From Homalodisca vitripennis (lineage: Eukaryota > Arthropoda > Insecta > Hemiptera > Cicadellidae), in contig NC_060207.1 of the NCBI RefSeq assembly GCF_021130785.1, positions 190,734,001 to 190,798,000 on the forward strand: DNA of 64,000 bases, read 5' to 3'. The position numbers and the translations under genes are program-made. The notes beneath the pieces were generated by a model. That model searched no databases and had not been told where the DNA came from. It saw nothing but the letters and a program-made list of their open reading frames with translations. Position 1 is the first letter of the stretch. Each line of letters opens with the position of its first letter. Below, in pieces: positions 11,204 through 22,680 of the stretch.

Positions 11204-11399
11204 ATGGGGCCTACAGTGCCTGAGACTGGGAACGACCCCAAGGAGGAGCACCAGAACCCCAGTGTGAGGGTGTGTGACGTCACCAAGCCTTCCGAGGGTG
11301 GCTCCTGCGGCTTTCCATCTGACCCGGACCAAGTGGGATCCCTACCCATGGGTGTGCGGGGTGGACGAGAATTCACCCGCCAGTACTGCGGGACTTCAG
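11204..11399 (+). CDS. PDZ-domain protein, internal (or first coding) exon, with a 1-bp frameshift
   Basis: The exon begins after TTCCAG with an ATG and ends at a GT donor (11400). An alternative acceptor is CTATAG at 11191-11193. The first part reads to VCDVTKPSEGGSCGF, the start of a PDZ fold whose carboxylate-binding loop is the CGF segment. At 11312-11314 the run TTT puts the rest out of frame. One base over, the frame continues HLTRTKWDPYPWVCGVDENS and SPASTAGLQ, the expected second strand and helix A of the PDZ domain. It then joins exon 14791-14934 in phase 0. PDZ domains bind C-terminal peptides of membrane proteins and scaffold complexes. The frameshift may be a sequence error, an allele, or decay. 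The wider gene is not identified. Confidence 0.8.
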
Positions 11400-11439
11400 G
11401 TCTGCATATTTTTAGGTTTTATAGAATAATATTCAGGTA

Positions 11440-11760
11440 CTATTAAGGACCTGAAAGGGCCTTCTTGAAATCATGTCGTTGTCGGACTTGAAACTTGATA
11501 CATGGGTTCCTCTGGTCCAAGGAAGAATGCTACTGATTTTGGGGTTAAAAGGTGAAAGAGCTGTCCGTCTGTCTATCTGTCTGTCCGTCTGCCATCTGTG
11601 CGATAACTCTAGATACAAAAGAACCAAAAGACTTGACAATTGGTACATAGGTTCTTTTTGATCCAAAGAAGGCCACTATTTATTTTAGGGTAAAAAATTA
11701 GTCCGTCCTTCTGACTTGCCGTCTGTGCGGTATACTTTTGTTTCGATCCCTCGGGTCCTT
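11440..11760. repeat. Family D repeat copy 2, two diverged ~150-bp tandem units
   Basis: Two successive units contain CTTGA-A-TTG-TACATRGGTTC, a TCCAAGGAAGA/TCCAAAGAAGG word, a GGGTTAAAAGGT/GGGTAAAAAAT word and a TCCGTCTGTC-rich tail. They lie at about 11488-11600 and 11630-11730. TCTG/TCCG-rich pyrimidine blocks of this kind are common inside insect interspersed repeats. It directly follows the PDZ exon donor, so it lies in that gene's intron if the gene model is right. Confidence 0.55.
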
Positions 11761-13630
11761 GGATATTCCGTTTTATCACTCTCTATAACACGTCTGAATT
11801 CACTCAGAGTTTTAAAGATTTTCACAATAAACAGTGTAAATACTGTAGGTAAATATTTTTACTTGTACAATGATCTGTTACACACAATGTTAAATTCCCC
11901 AATCTACCAATATTTGACCTTCAAATGACCGCGACGCACGGGCTAATACTTGGAAAGATGTAATAGTCCGTCTTACTGGCTTCAGTAATGAAAGTGTTAA
12001 ACCGAAAGAAGAAATATTCAAGAGGAAACAGACTGGACGCGTGTGTTTTACGTAAAACAATCAAATTCCCGAACTTCTTGCTGGCATTACCAGTAACTTC
12101 AGAGACTCCAGCCATCACCAGATCCCGTTATCTTCAGACTCACAGGCATCATTCCACCACTTTTGACTCCAACAGTCCCGTGACAAGATTTGTTCGACGG
12201 GGAAATCGTGTTGTAGCATCCGAGTCTGACCTCTTCTGCGACAGTGTCCCGCTAGCCCGAAGACACACACATACTCTTCACATTCTAGCTGCTTAAGAAC
12301 GTCAGGTCCTGTTACCTTATGGAAAAGTCCTATTTATTTGTTTTTACATGTTATTATTGACATAGGGTGCACATGGTTCATGGTTTGGAGGTGCCGGCAT
12401 ACCGAGGGTTTGGGGGGAGGGGAGGGTTATTCCAACAAAAACAGTGGTCCGGACCCACCTCCGGAAACTGTTTGAAAATTGTAATTAATATTATGACTTT
12501 AAAGCTTTTTTACAACTGTTTTTAAACATAGAACTCTCACAAAGCACGCGCTGTTTTGCAGTGGGCTATACACCATTGAAGTGGTGGCGAGGAGGGGCAG
12601 TAGGAAATAGGACAGAGAGAACATCATAAACATGACAATATAAATAATAAGTAAGACCCGGCACCGACAAGTCGAATGGCATAACTTTTGTACTTCAGTA
12701 GTAGTATAATAATTATCACACCAAAGTTATATAAGGTAAAAAAAATCAACTTATTAGCAGTTGCCCGTACTCCTGTGGCACCTCCCGTGCGCAAGCCAGT
12801 GATTATTGATCTACAGATTTATTTATGTTATTTAATTTTATTATAGTTTATTATTATATTTATTAGTATCAATGTTACTTGTTTAGTCGCAATGTTACTT
12901 GTTAAATTTGAAATATTATTTATTCAAACATTGTTTACTTAATATTGTTGTTATTGCTGATATTTATTATTTATTTAATTGATTGTATTTTGTACTAGCT
13001 CCTAACTTATAATATATTTCGTCAATGTATGCAGTTCTTGTTTATTTGCTTGTTACATTTATTCAAAGGGGTTTTATTTGAATTTTTGCATAATTATCGC
13101 ATGTCAGTCCTTTTTAAATTTTTTACTTCTTTACTTTCATACTTTTATGCTCTAAAATGCTACTTAAACTGTCGTTGTCATTATATTTATTTAGTTTATA
13201 GTACTAAGTAGGATACGTTTTAATGAATATTCATCGTATTGACTGTATTATCACTGTAAAATAATTGGCTTCTGCCGTTGGAATGATAAAACAAAATAAA
13301 ATTCTTAAAAGTCTGTGCGGCAAACGATGACATTTTGACTTTTTTTTTAAACTGATGAATGCACCAGAAAGATTTTCCGTGCGGATGTATTTGCATAATT
13401 TTACAAGATCTTTTAAACATATGCATTGTTGCGCATGACTAATAATACAGTTATCGCAGCTTAGATGGCCGTGGACTACTTACTACTTTATGTGATACAG
13501 AGAAAGTTGCAGAACGTTTATTACGTTTTCTGAAAATTTAATTAACTAGTACAGTAGTTACCATACCACCACTTTTCCCAAAGCCTGCAAATCAGTTTGT
13601 TTTTTTAATTTTTTTTACTAATTTTTATTT
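11761..13630. other. Intron-like AT-rich DNA without a supported gene
   Basis: A 102-codon frame at 11988-12296 (+) has ordinary composition but no recognised domain. It overlaps a 65-codon minus frame, so I do not call it. Other frames are short and low-complexity. The interval lies between the two PDZ exons and is best read as intron. No clear repeat structure was seen. Confidence 0.4.
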
Positions 13631-13639
13631 TTATTTGAT

Positions 13640-13835
13640 ATCACGTGTCCTGCTGCAGCCCTTATCTACAATGCTCACACATTGTTTTTGCATGAGACAA
13701 ATGCCCTTTAAATATTGTTTTTATTATTGTTCCTTTCTCCCCAGTATAAACTTTGTCACAATCATCGAAACTAATTTCATAAATTTTTTTTTGTTTTCAT
13801 TTAATACGTTATTATTTGGGAATCACTTCACATAA
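13640..13835 (-). mobile_element. Penelope-like element fragment (GIY-YIG endonuclease relic)
   Basis: On the minus strand one frame reads IYEISFDDCDKVYTGEKG, then IIKTIFKGHLSHAKT, and stops. This matches the GIY-YIG endonuclease of Penelope-like retroelements, in which a C-x-x-C-x-x-x-Y-I/V-G-x-T-x-R-x-x-x-x-R-x-x-E-H pattern is conserved. Here the Y-T-G stands for Y-x-G, and the normally conserved glutamate before histidine is replaced by glycine (KGH). Upstream on the same strand (to about 14000) traces of the RT C-terminus may exist but are heavily broken. It is an inactive remnant inside the putative PDZ-gene intron. Confidence 0.6.
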
Positions 13836-14790
13836 ACAGGAATAAAGAAAACTCATTAATAATGAAGAGGGCCCTTGTGAAAAGTCCATTCTACTTTTTT
13901 CTCAATTTATTAAAAAAACTAAACTATAGTCGTGTCTAATTTTTCATACTCGCTGAAATATTTTCAAAATGTTTTTACAAATGTACAACATTTGGTGTGT
14001 AAATATTATTTGTAATAAAAATCATGTAAATAGGCTTCTTATTTGTGGAGTCTTACTTCTGGTGATGATACATTTGGTTTTGAAAGGTATCGTCAAAAAA
14101 ATAAAATAATTTTGGAAAGTGGTGTTATAAATTTTCAAATTGCTCCATGAGTCTTCAATTTGAGTAATCAATTAAAAATTCTTTTCTCCCTGTTAGGCAC
14201 ATTGGGGCTCAAATTGTTACATTGAAGTTATTCTTATTTAGATAATTGTTTGCAATCATGCCAACAAACTTATTGAATCTACATACATGTTCCAAATCTA
14301 TTTTCTTCTTGGGGTTCTTTCTACACCAGTGTTATTTGTAATCAGTTATACAAACGTTTTAAGAGAAACGGTTCCAAACCCATTTTGAATTTATAGATTC
14401 ATTTCCCCCAGTATTAAAACCAACTTTCGTAGGGAGAAAAAAGTTTTTTACATTGATATGACCAAAGAAAATGAAGACATTTGCCGGGATAATTTATACA
14501 TTACAGTGATTCCAATTATGTAGAGTTATTATAAACACTATTTAAATTGTGAAGTTAACGTATTTTCTGTAATAAAACTGTGAACTGGAACTGTTAAGAG
14601 AAAATTGTACATTAAAATTAAACTTCCATCAATCAGCTTTCCATATACCTCAGTTTACTGTAGGCTCCTATATACGAGTATACGAGTATGATGCCCTTTC
14701 CGAAAAGCTCGACATTCTTTTCTGTCATGTGAAATGTACCAACATCTTACTGTGTCCGGGAAGGATTTAAAAAGTGGTGCCTTCCCACAG

Positions 14791-14934
14791 GTGGGTGACT
14801 GTGTGCTGGAGGTGAACGGCGAGGATGTGCTGGGACTGCGGGTCTCAGACATTGCTGCCCGGGTCCGCGCCAGGGAGCTGGCTGTCACCCTCTTGTTGTG
14901 GAACTCTGGGACCGACCCCACCTGCGACCCGGAG
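14791..14934 (+). CDS. PDZ-domain protein, second PDZ exon
   Basis: The exon is bounded by the acceptor CTTCCCACAG (AG at 14789-14790) and the donor GTGAGT (14935). It is 144 bases, phase 0 at both ends. It begins VGDCVLEVNGEDVLGLRVSD, the classic second half of a PDZ domain: the G-D-x-I/V-L-x-V-N-G strand and turn followed by the alpha-B region. It then reads IAARVRARELAVTLLLWNS and ends CDPE. Spliced to exon 11204-11399 it gives AGLQ-VGDC, the normal PDZ junction. The exon is open and GC-rich compared with its flanks. The GTGAGT is followed at once by TAG, so the exon must be spliced. No further exon was recognised downstream in this window. It could belong to a multi-PDZ scaffold, but the gene cannot be named. 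Confidence 0.88.
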
Positions 14935-14939
14935 GTGAG

Positions 14940-15860
14940 TTAGAGAGCAACGATTACGGAAAAAGGATTAAAGAATAAATAGTTTTCTTCAAGATTTTCG
15001 CTGATTTTATTCTTTTTCGGCAAAAACGTTCAGTTCAAAAACTTTTAACTATGACACAGGTCGTGGACACGCTGAGGAGGTGGATACGCTGAAGATTGTC
15101 CATTCTTTTTACAATCGGTTGAACGGAAAAAAAGTCTATCTGTCTGGCACTCCTAAAACAGATGATATAAACTGGATTGTAGAAGTTGCGTTCTTCCAAT
15201 CAAACTATTTCAAGATTTTAGTTTTCAAAGTTCCAAAGACATCAGATTTAAAAGCTAATTCGTGATTATATCCTTATTTATCATAATTTTCTTTAAAATC
15301 GTTTTCCAGGCCTCCACTTTCTTGGCTCGTTTCCCGTTAATGATCTTTTAATTTGCACAGGAGGCACAATACACAAGATACTGAGGTATTTTCCAATGAA
15401 CCCTATAAGATAAATACTGTAATGGGAAAGATCTATGGATTTGATAGCTCTCTCTATAAGCTAATTTCTGTACACGAATGGTTCGAGAATTGTCGGTTTT
15501 GAAAATAGGTTTGTGCATTTGAGATAACATCTACGTGTTAAATTAGTCTCAACGTATTTTCTGAATTCTTTATGTTTCAATGTCTTATACTAATAAAGAC
15601 ATGATTTAATTACAATATTGGACCGTTTTCGTTTTTTAATAGTCTACATAAAGTTTTGAAAATACAAAGTAGTCACTACTCAACATCTGATTCTTTCTTT
15701 TACGACTGTACAAATATATTAAAATGTAAATATAGTTTTACCGATTCTTTATGAGAACGGATCCAGAATGTATTAATATTGCCACAATTTACGAAACAGA
15801 ACTTGATTTGTGACGGTAGATTAGATTAGTTTTTACCTATTAAGTCATCATTTGAAGGGG
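14940..15860. other. AT-rich DNA, probable intron or intergenic
   Basis: No protein-like frame is present. The 61-codon frame at 15080-15265 and the 60-codon minus frame at 15348-15530 lack domain resemblance, splice signals and GC elevation. Confidence 0.4.
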
Positions 15861-15867
15861 ACATTAT

Positions 15868-16110
15868 TGGCCGAGCGCTGGCGAAGCCGATTACTCGAGG
15901 GGCTCGGAAATGTCGTTTACGTATGTCTGTCTGTTCACACGATATCTCGAAAACTAACAGACCTCTAGATTTTAAATTTTGCAAGAAGCTTCATTTATGC
16001 ACGAATTCGATGATTAGTGCATGTGAATTAGCTGAGCGTTAGCGAAGGTTTTTACCTTGTTCTTATGGGTTCCAAGCCTCTGAGAAAATCGTAGAATAAC
16101 CACGGTTTTA
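15868..16110. repeat. Interspersed repeat with GAGCG-TGGCGAAG words (family E)
   Basis: The word GAGCG(C/T)T(G/A)GCGAAG occurs at about 15873 and 16034 and again at about 22471 next to CCCATCACG. Between the first two lies a TATGTCTGTCTGTTC block followed by CACGATATCTCGAAAACTAA. Such blocks are common in insect repetitive DNA. No ends or coding content could be defined. Confidence 0.45.
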
Positions 16111-16408
16111 AATGAACTGAATACAATCATTTGAAATTTTGCGTGACTACAGACACAATTTTGCACGTAACCTCAAAAAAGCCTGTCATGCTCGATAAAT
16201 GTTGTAGCGCCACTTTCTATTAGTCTATTTGCGCCTTCACGTCGCTAACTGCTATGAACATAGCAATGCTGCGTAAAGTGTATTTTTAATTTTGAAGGGC
16301 TGTACTTTACTAAATCTATATTTTAAACGTAATCTATTACCAATGTACTATGTTATCATTTGATATAAAGTAACATATTTATTTTAAATTTTTACTATTA
16401 AAAATGGT

Positions 16409-16508
16409 CCCCCCCCCACCCCCCCCCCCCCCCACCCCCCCCCCCCCCCACCCCCCCCCCCCCCCACCCCCCCCCCCCCCCACCCCCCCCCCCCCCCACC
16501 CCCCCCCA
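16409..16508. repeat. (C15A) minisatellite, exact 16-bp period, locus 1
   Basis: The C-only tract is interrupted by single A bases at 16418, 16434, 16450, 16466, 16482 and 16498, each exactly 16 bases apart. The flanks are AT-rich single-copy-looking DNA. The same structure with the same number of interruptions recurs at 29183-29280. Confidence 0.95.
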
Positions 16509-16899
16509 TTGGGCTTTATTTTATACTATAGTTAGCTAAAAATATACTAACCAACCCCATTAAATTAATATTACTAAAGTTTATGTGGTTTAAACTGCTA
16601 TGTAGTGGAATTATAAGGACAATTAACATTTTTTTCTCTTCAAGGATGTTAATCTTAAGGGAATGATGAATTCTGAAAAATTTTAAAAAATTCGCCCAAT
16701 CCAGGACACAAATAATTGTACGCGCTTTACGCTTGATTTGCATAATGATTGTTTACCAAAGTTCGTCTCAATACCTAGTCTCCTCGATAGTAGCAGGAAA
16801 ACAGTTCCATTTCCCCTAGCACCGGGGGATTTCACAACTAACAAGTATGGGAACTTTTGGGGAAACCTGTGAGCAGCGAAAAGTAATTATTCGAAGTAA

Positions 16900-17060
16900 A
16901 ATTTTATAGCGTGGAACGCGTTTCTTCCGGGAGACTCTCTTCGGGTTGCAATGAGCGAGGGGTGTTGATGCGTTAGACGCACTACACCACACCGGCAGAT
17001 CTCCTGGGAAACCACAGGAAGAGTGGTGGCGGCCCACTGGCAGCTGGCCGAGAGTGAAAA
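16900..17060 (-). repeat. Possible decayed tRNA-like SINE head
   Basis: On the minus strand, GCCGGTGTGGTGTAGTGCG (about 16978-16996) followed by a TCTAACGCATC word resembles the A-box half of insect tRNA-derived SINEs. A clear B box is not present at the expected spacing. This is only a weak call. Confidence 0.3.
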
Positions 17061-18520
17061 GAGAAAGTCCTCATCAGCACGTTAGAGGTCAACTACTGGT
17101 GGATGGGACAGCACACCTTGAAATGAGATCGAAGCAAACATTTAGAATACCTTCAACACACCTACTAAATTGACTCAAATTCGGATTAGGTCTTTGAAAT
17201 CTTTCTCTATGCTTGGACCGTCCATATAATGGACGTACATAACTTATAAATACAAAGTTCAACAAAAATATTCAGGAAACCAAGGCTTATATCCCAGATC
17301 ATTAGACCCTTCCACCACAGTTGTAGGTGTAAGATTACGTGTTACCCTAAACTGAGATGTTGTCACGAGTTTCAATTCTACGGAGAGGTCAATACAAAAT
17401 TTTCATATGCGTTATTTTCAGGGGAAAAAGAACCCCTTTTCCCCTTGAAAAACGTTTATAAACCGGTTATAGAGAAACCTCCTCTAAAGGAGTTGACTGT
17501 TACTGGTGATCTTTGCTTTAGCTCTGTAAGAATGTCAAGTTATTTTACGTCTTTTTGTGGTCACAGAATAATAGGATATGTATCATTTTTAAGATACAAT
17601 TAGTCTAAACGCTTTGTCAATTTTCAATAGTTTATTGGTTTTTTCAGGCCAATACAAATTTTAAACTATTTTGTTCTTTATCATTTAACGTATCGAAAAA
17701 GCTTATGATGTATTTTTTACGCTGAAAAAAAGTCGAGAAGACTTCTCCTAGCGCCTACTAGTAGTTACTTCAGTAGTGCCGCTTCCTGAATACAACGGAC
17801 AAGTATGGATGTAGAGGTCCACATGTTGCATCCACATGGAAGGGATACCGGGCACTTTCTCTGCCATGCCACATTGGAAGAAGGGGAGGCTAGCTCCCAG
17901 GCGTCTTCCAGTCAAAGAGAGCAAGGAATAGTAATCACTCACATTTAGGCTTGCAAAAACCTTTAAGCCCTTCCACTACAACAGTGGCAGTAAACCAGAC
18001 ATCGATTAAACACTTTTACTACAATATTTTGACATTTGTGGGTTGTGATGTCCAGCTCCTTGACGGCTATTAGTGTATCCAGATTTAAATAAGACATCGG
18101 TTTTCTGTACCCAGTGTAGATTCAAATTACTTCATATATCAGCTTATGTTTGCCGCATTCAATCAAGCACCTTTAGTCGAAATATATAGTTCACTCCAGT
18201 ATCACCAAAGATTTATTGTAACACCTTTACTCTACCTAAGTAACCAAAGTCTTAAGTTACTAATAGAATCCTAAACTCTTTATTTTGTGTATTTCAAGTG
18301 CATCAAAAACTCGTTTTGGTGTCTGTGACCATAGCACATTATTGAAAGAATCATTTGGACTTTGAATCTTTCCATTCAGGCATTTCTGCATTAGAGTCTT
18401 GTTTGAAAAATCTCTGCAGATAAGTTTTATTCATAACTGCCAAAGGGAGTATATCCGACATAAAATATAGAGCACAAAATCAATATTTCCAAACTCATAA
18501 CAGTATAAGATCAATAATTG
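17061..18520. other. No supported gene
   Basis: The 64-codon minus frame at 17748-17942 sits in a slightly GC-richer patch but shows no recognised motif and no convincing splice pair. The rest is AT-rich with no visible repeat structure. Confidence 0.35.
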
Positions 18521-18522
18521 AG

Positions 18523-18567
18523 AATGTGCCATATAAAGTTGTAAAAAATATGTGTGTGTATATATAT

Positions 18568-18619
<52 letters not shown>

Positions 18620-18666
18620 ATTTTCGAAGCCTCTCAAATACATTTTACAACGTTATATGGCACATT
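18523..18666. mobile_element. Small palindromic element with a (TA)n core
   Basis: The left arm (18523-18546) starts AATGTGCCATATAA and ends GTTGTAAAA. The complement of 18643-18666 differs from it at one of 24 positions. Between them is a long TA dinucleotide run (about 18558-18617) plus a short unique piece. The arrangement suggests a tiny MITE in which an internal TA tract expanded. No target duplication was identified. Confidence 0.6.
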
Positions 18667-19413
18667 ATTGTATATTAAACTATTCATAAAATAATATAAA
18701 GAGTGAAAAAATATAAAAAAGAAACAATATACATTTTTGACAAATTGACGTCAGACTCCTCTTACTTCATTTATATGAGTGGGACTTTTCTACAGTATGT
18801 ACAAAGCGATATTCAGTCACTTGACAGGTGTTCCGGAGCTGAACAATGTCGACATTATGTACTGGATAGATACTTTGACTCAAAACATCGAATGTCTGCA
18901 CTGTTGTTGCGTTACAACACACCTGACTTTAATATAAACGTCATACACAGATTCTTAAGAGTTGTGCCATGAGAAACATTTTTAAACTGTTGTGAATCAA
19001 CTTACCCATTTGTAAATGCATGAATGCTGTTCTAACAGATTGAACTGGATTCCGGAGAATATCGCTTGTACACGCTCCATGTTTATATGGCTTATTCTGG
19101 ACTGTCCAGTTTTATGTTTGATGTAATCACTTAATATTTAGTGCACTTCTCGTCATATTGTCTTATAGTGGTCCATGAGAGGGATTAACTGTTACACGGC
19201 AGGGAACCCCTTCCGTAATAGCCCTTAAAGTTACATAGGCTAAATTATTGTAAATTTTAAATAATTGAATATTACATATTCCTTATTATTTATTTTTACA
19301 AAAAAATTCATGATCCAGCATTTTAAAAATTTTGTAGAAATTAATCTTATTGTGTACAGAAAAGTAACATATAATGAATTGTTTATACATTAGGATTAAT
19401 GTATAATTTAAAA

Positions 19414-19426
19414 TCTATATATATAA

Positions 19427-19468
<42 letters not shown>

Positions 19469-20294
19469 GCGAATGTTTGTTTGTATGTTCCGTTATAACT
19501 CTGGAACCAATACACGAAACATCGTGAAATTTTGTACAGTGATTCTACACGTTCCTGGAAATAACATAGGCATACCTTTTAGAGATGTTAATAGTTTATT
19601 TCATTAATTTTTTAATTATAAATTGTTTGTTGATGTTGGTATGTTTTATATTGGATCCGACAGACTGCGCTACGACACGTAATACAAAGCGAACTGATAC
19701 TTAACAGCTGATAATACTTTCAGCTGAAGTTCATCCAAAGAGGCAGAAACATTTGTTTACATTTAAATTATAAAACATTTTATTGTAAACTGCTTGATCA
19801 GTAGTGTTTTTAAATTCAGATTGCTTCAATGATCAATAAACTATTTAATTCAAAGAAAATACTATTAAACGCTATTATGAAAACAACCTCATTATACAAA
19901 TCGTGAATGTTTTTCACATATGGTAATCGAATTTGGTTACATCGAAGGTAAATGAAAAGAGCCGAAAGAAGACACTTTATGATCGAAACTTGGTTTCTTT
20001 GATACATTTCTTGAACGCACACTCCTAAAATAATACTGGAAATATCTTAGACAGAAAAGTAATTTTAACAGACCGAAATGTGATTCTTTATAACCTCACT
20101 TATTAACACCTAGCAAAACCACGAAAGATAGAGGCAGGAATATGATACATACCTTCATAATGCGCCAAGAGGCTCACGAAGGAACGACTGTCAATTATCT
20201 CAGCAATGTTTAGAATGTGATAGAAAAAGAATAAGTGAATATAGTGTACTGTTTTCAACGGGAAATTGCGTGCGAAGCCACGGGAAACTGCTAG
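19414..20294 (+). mobile_element. Helitron-like non-autonomous element
   Basis: The left end is A followed by TCTATATATATAATATATAT, then a TA-rich stretch and AAATGCGAATGTTTG. The right end is CTAG followed by T, preceded by a short hairpin (CGTG at 20269-20272 with CACG at 20279-20282) within GCGAAGCCACGGGAAACTG. A 5' TC, a 3' CTRR with a hairpin a few bases upstream, insertion between A and T, and no target duplication define Helitrons. No Rep/helicase coding region is present, so it is non-autonomous. The two minus-strand frames inside (68 and 87 codons) have no domain resemblance. Confidence 0.7.
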
Positions 20295-20299
20295 TATCA

Positions 20300-22680
20300 T
20301 ATAAAAATGATAAAGCAGTTTGAAAAACTCATAAGTTGTTCCTTTTAAGGACGACATTCCTTTCATTCAGAAGCTAATTTATATACATTGTTTATTAATA
20401 GATGTTACAACTTTTATCAATAAAAATTTAATATATTCTTGTCACTAGACTAGAATTCCATGTAATTTTTTTTTAATGAACTAATAGTGACTATAAGTAA
20501 CATTTTCTTGTCAACAGGCGAATATGTGTTGTGGTGGATTGTGGAGTAATTAATTATGTTTGGTCATTTATAATTGTTGTGCGATGTTGTCTTGAAACTT
20601 ACACAATATTTAGTATATAGTGTGTACATACTTTTAATAAAATGTGGAAATTTTTTATCCAGGAACAGGATTTAAACCACTTTTACATTCAACGTTAAAT
20701 CCTATACTTTTCTCTACAAGTTTATCATTTAAAAAATTGTTTAATGTTTAAAAATAATTTTTAAAATATATTAAGTTCTAATAGTGGTATTTTTGTTTCA
20801 TTATTCAGTTATAGTGTACAAGAATATGAGTAGTTTAAATTCAAAACTGAATAGTTAAAAATATAAGTATAAGCTATATAACATATATTTTCATAAACAT
20901 GCACAAAAAATAATATGTATTTCTCCCCTCCGTCAATCTTAACCTTCCAACTGATGACCAACGGCACAGACCCACTTGTGAACTGATAAAAACGGCACAG
21001 CCGTCCGTCTAATTTTCGCTATTATTATGCGAAAACCATTTGAATCTATAAAGATATAACTTTCACCAGTGGAATCGCTACTCATAAATACCAATTCATT
21101 TTATATAGTTTATATTCGTAATATTACTCATTGTCAGCTGATATTAAATCCAAACGCCGCACGGCATACAGCTGACGGACTATGCAGGTGGTGACGCGAT
21201 GCACGGCCCTTGACGTTCTTTGTTGCTGGGTTATTATCTAGGCTAGTTGTTTATAATTATTGATTGTTATGTTCTGAAATGGGCGATCCTCGTTGTTCAA
21301 ATGATATACGTAAATTAGTTTATGATGAAAAATATTAGTTTCTAATGATGACAGTGGTATATCGGCAAATATAGTGGAGAGCATGATGATATTATTTTCT
21401 TTGTCATATTTGTTGTCAGGTAGTCTGGATGATTAAAAACCGGTGCAATGTGAGTTGGGTTGCGAAAATTAATTGATAGTGACAGTGAAAACTATTCATC
21501 ATTATCTGATATTCCTCTTGCCCAAAGAATTAATCAAACACCAATATGGGTGCGTACCCCAAAAAAATAGCACATACTTTAAATTTTTATAAAAAAAGTT
21601 TTTTTGTGTTGTAAATAAGTGTACGGTATATGTGTTATAATCCTTTTTTCACTACAAAACTTGTATGTTTTGTATATTTACACTATCTTACTATCTCAAG
21701 CCAGGTAAAGGTTACATGGAGTGAAACTTAGAAATTAACAAAATTTACAATACAAATTTTTAAATTTAGGTACAAAAAACCTCTAGTACAGTATACAACA
21801 GTAGTAATGAATGAATGAAAAAGTCTTTTTATTTTTGACAAAATATAATACTGTACAATAGTTACATACAATAAAAAACACTACATCTACAATGGTTTGA
21901 ATGCCGTCTGTAGTGGTTAGCAGGAATAATAACTGTACTAATTTAAGAATAACAAAAGTCAAGTTAAAAGGCAATAATAATTTAAAATTATAAATGAACA
22001 CAATGGGGACACTTTTCCAATAAACTGAATAAGGCTAACTTAAAATTATTTAATTTCTCAATTTTAAACTAATCACAACTTTTTTTAATAGAACAGCACA
22101 CACGCACACACACACACATACACGCATACACATTTTATACACATATAACACCTTAAACTCAGAAAAATTAAAACAAAATTACATTATAATGGGAAGAAAA
22201 AACAAGGTGATGACTTGAAATATACAAATGTTGTAATTAAAATTTTAATTACAACAGTAGTAATATGCAATTGAAAAATAAAAGGCTTATTAAAACATGC
22301 ATTATTTTTAAAGCACACTCATGGAGTAGTCTATGTATTATTAAGTGCTTCACTGCTATTTGTTGAGGCAACTAATTTATGGCATGTGTAGACCACTGAA
22401 ACTACATTTAGTCTGCATTTTGAAGTTTAATAATTGACTATAATCTTGATTCGGAGCGTTCATTATTCGCTGAGCGTTAGCGAAGCCCATCACGTAAGTG
22501 ATTTGAAAAATATGCTGCGGAAAGACAAAAACTAGTTTACCATCCTAGGAGTTTCTTATTATCAGTCAGAGGGTTTTAAAGTAGAAAAAGCGCTCTTATC
22601 ACTTTGATGAGTATGTGTAATTTTGTTAATTATTGTTATTTGCTTTTATATATAAACTTGTAAATAATTATTTATGGATT
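20300..22680. other. AT-rich DNA with a possible decayed coding patch and a CA tract
   Basis: Most of this interval holds nothing recognisable. From about 21276 to 21560 on the + strand, broken frames start MGDPRCSND and later read DSENYSSLSDIPL, followed by QRINQTPIW. This acidic, serine-rich text could be a decayed transposase N-terminus but is unidentified. A CA-rich tract lies at 22092-22135. A family E word occurs at about 22471. Confidence 0.35.

Noticed and set aside
11988..12296. 102-codon + frame
   Set aside because: No domain resemblance, overlapped by a minus frame, and located in the likely intron of the PDZ gene.
17748..17942. 64-codon minus frame as an exon
   Set aside because: Slight GC elevation only. 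No convincing acceptor and donor pair, and no family motif.
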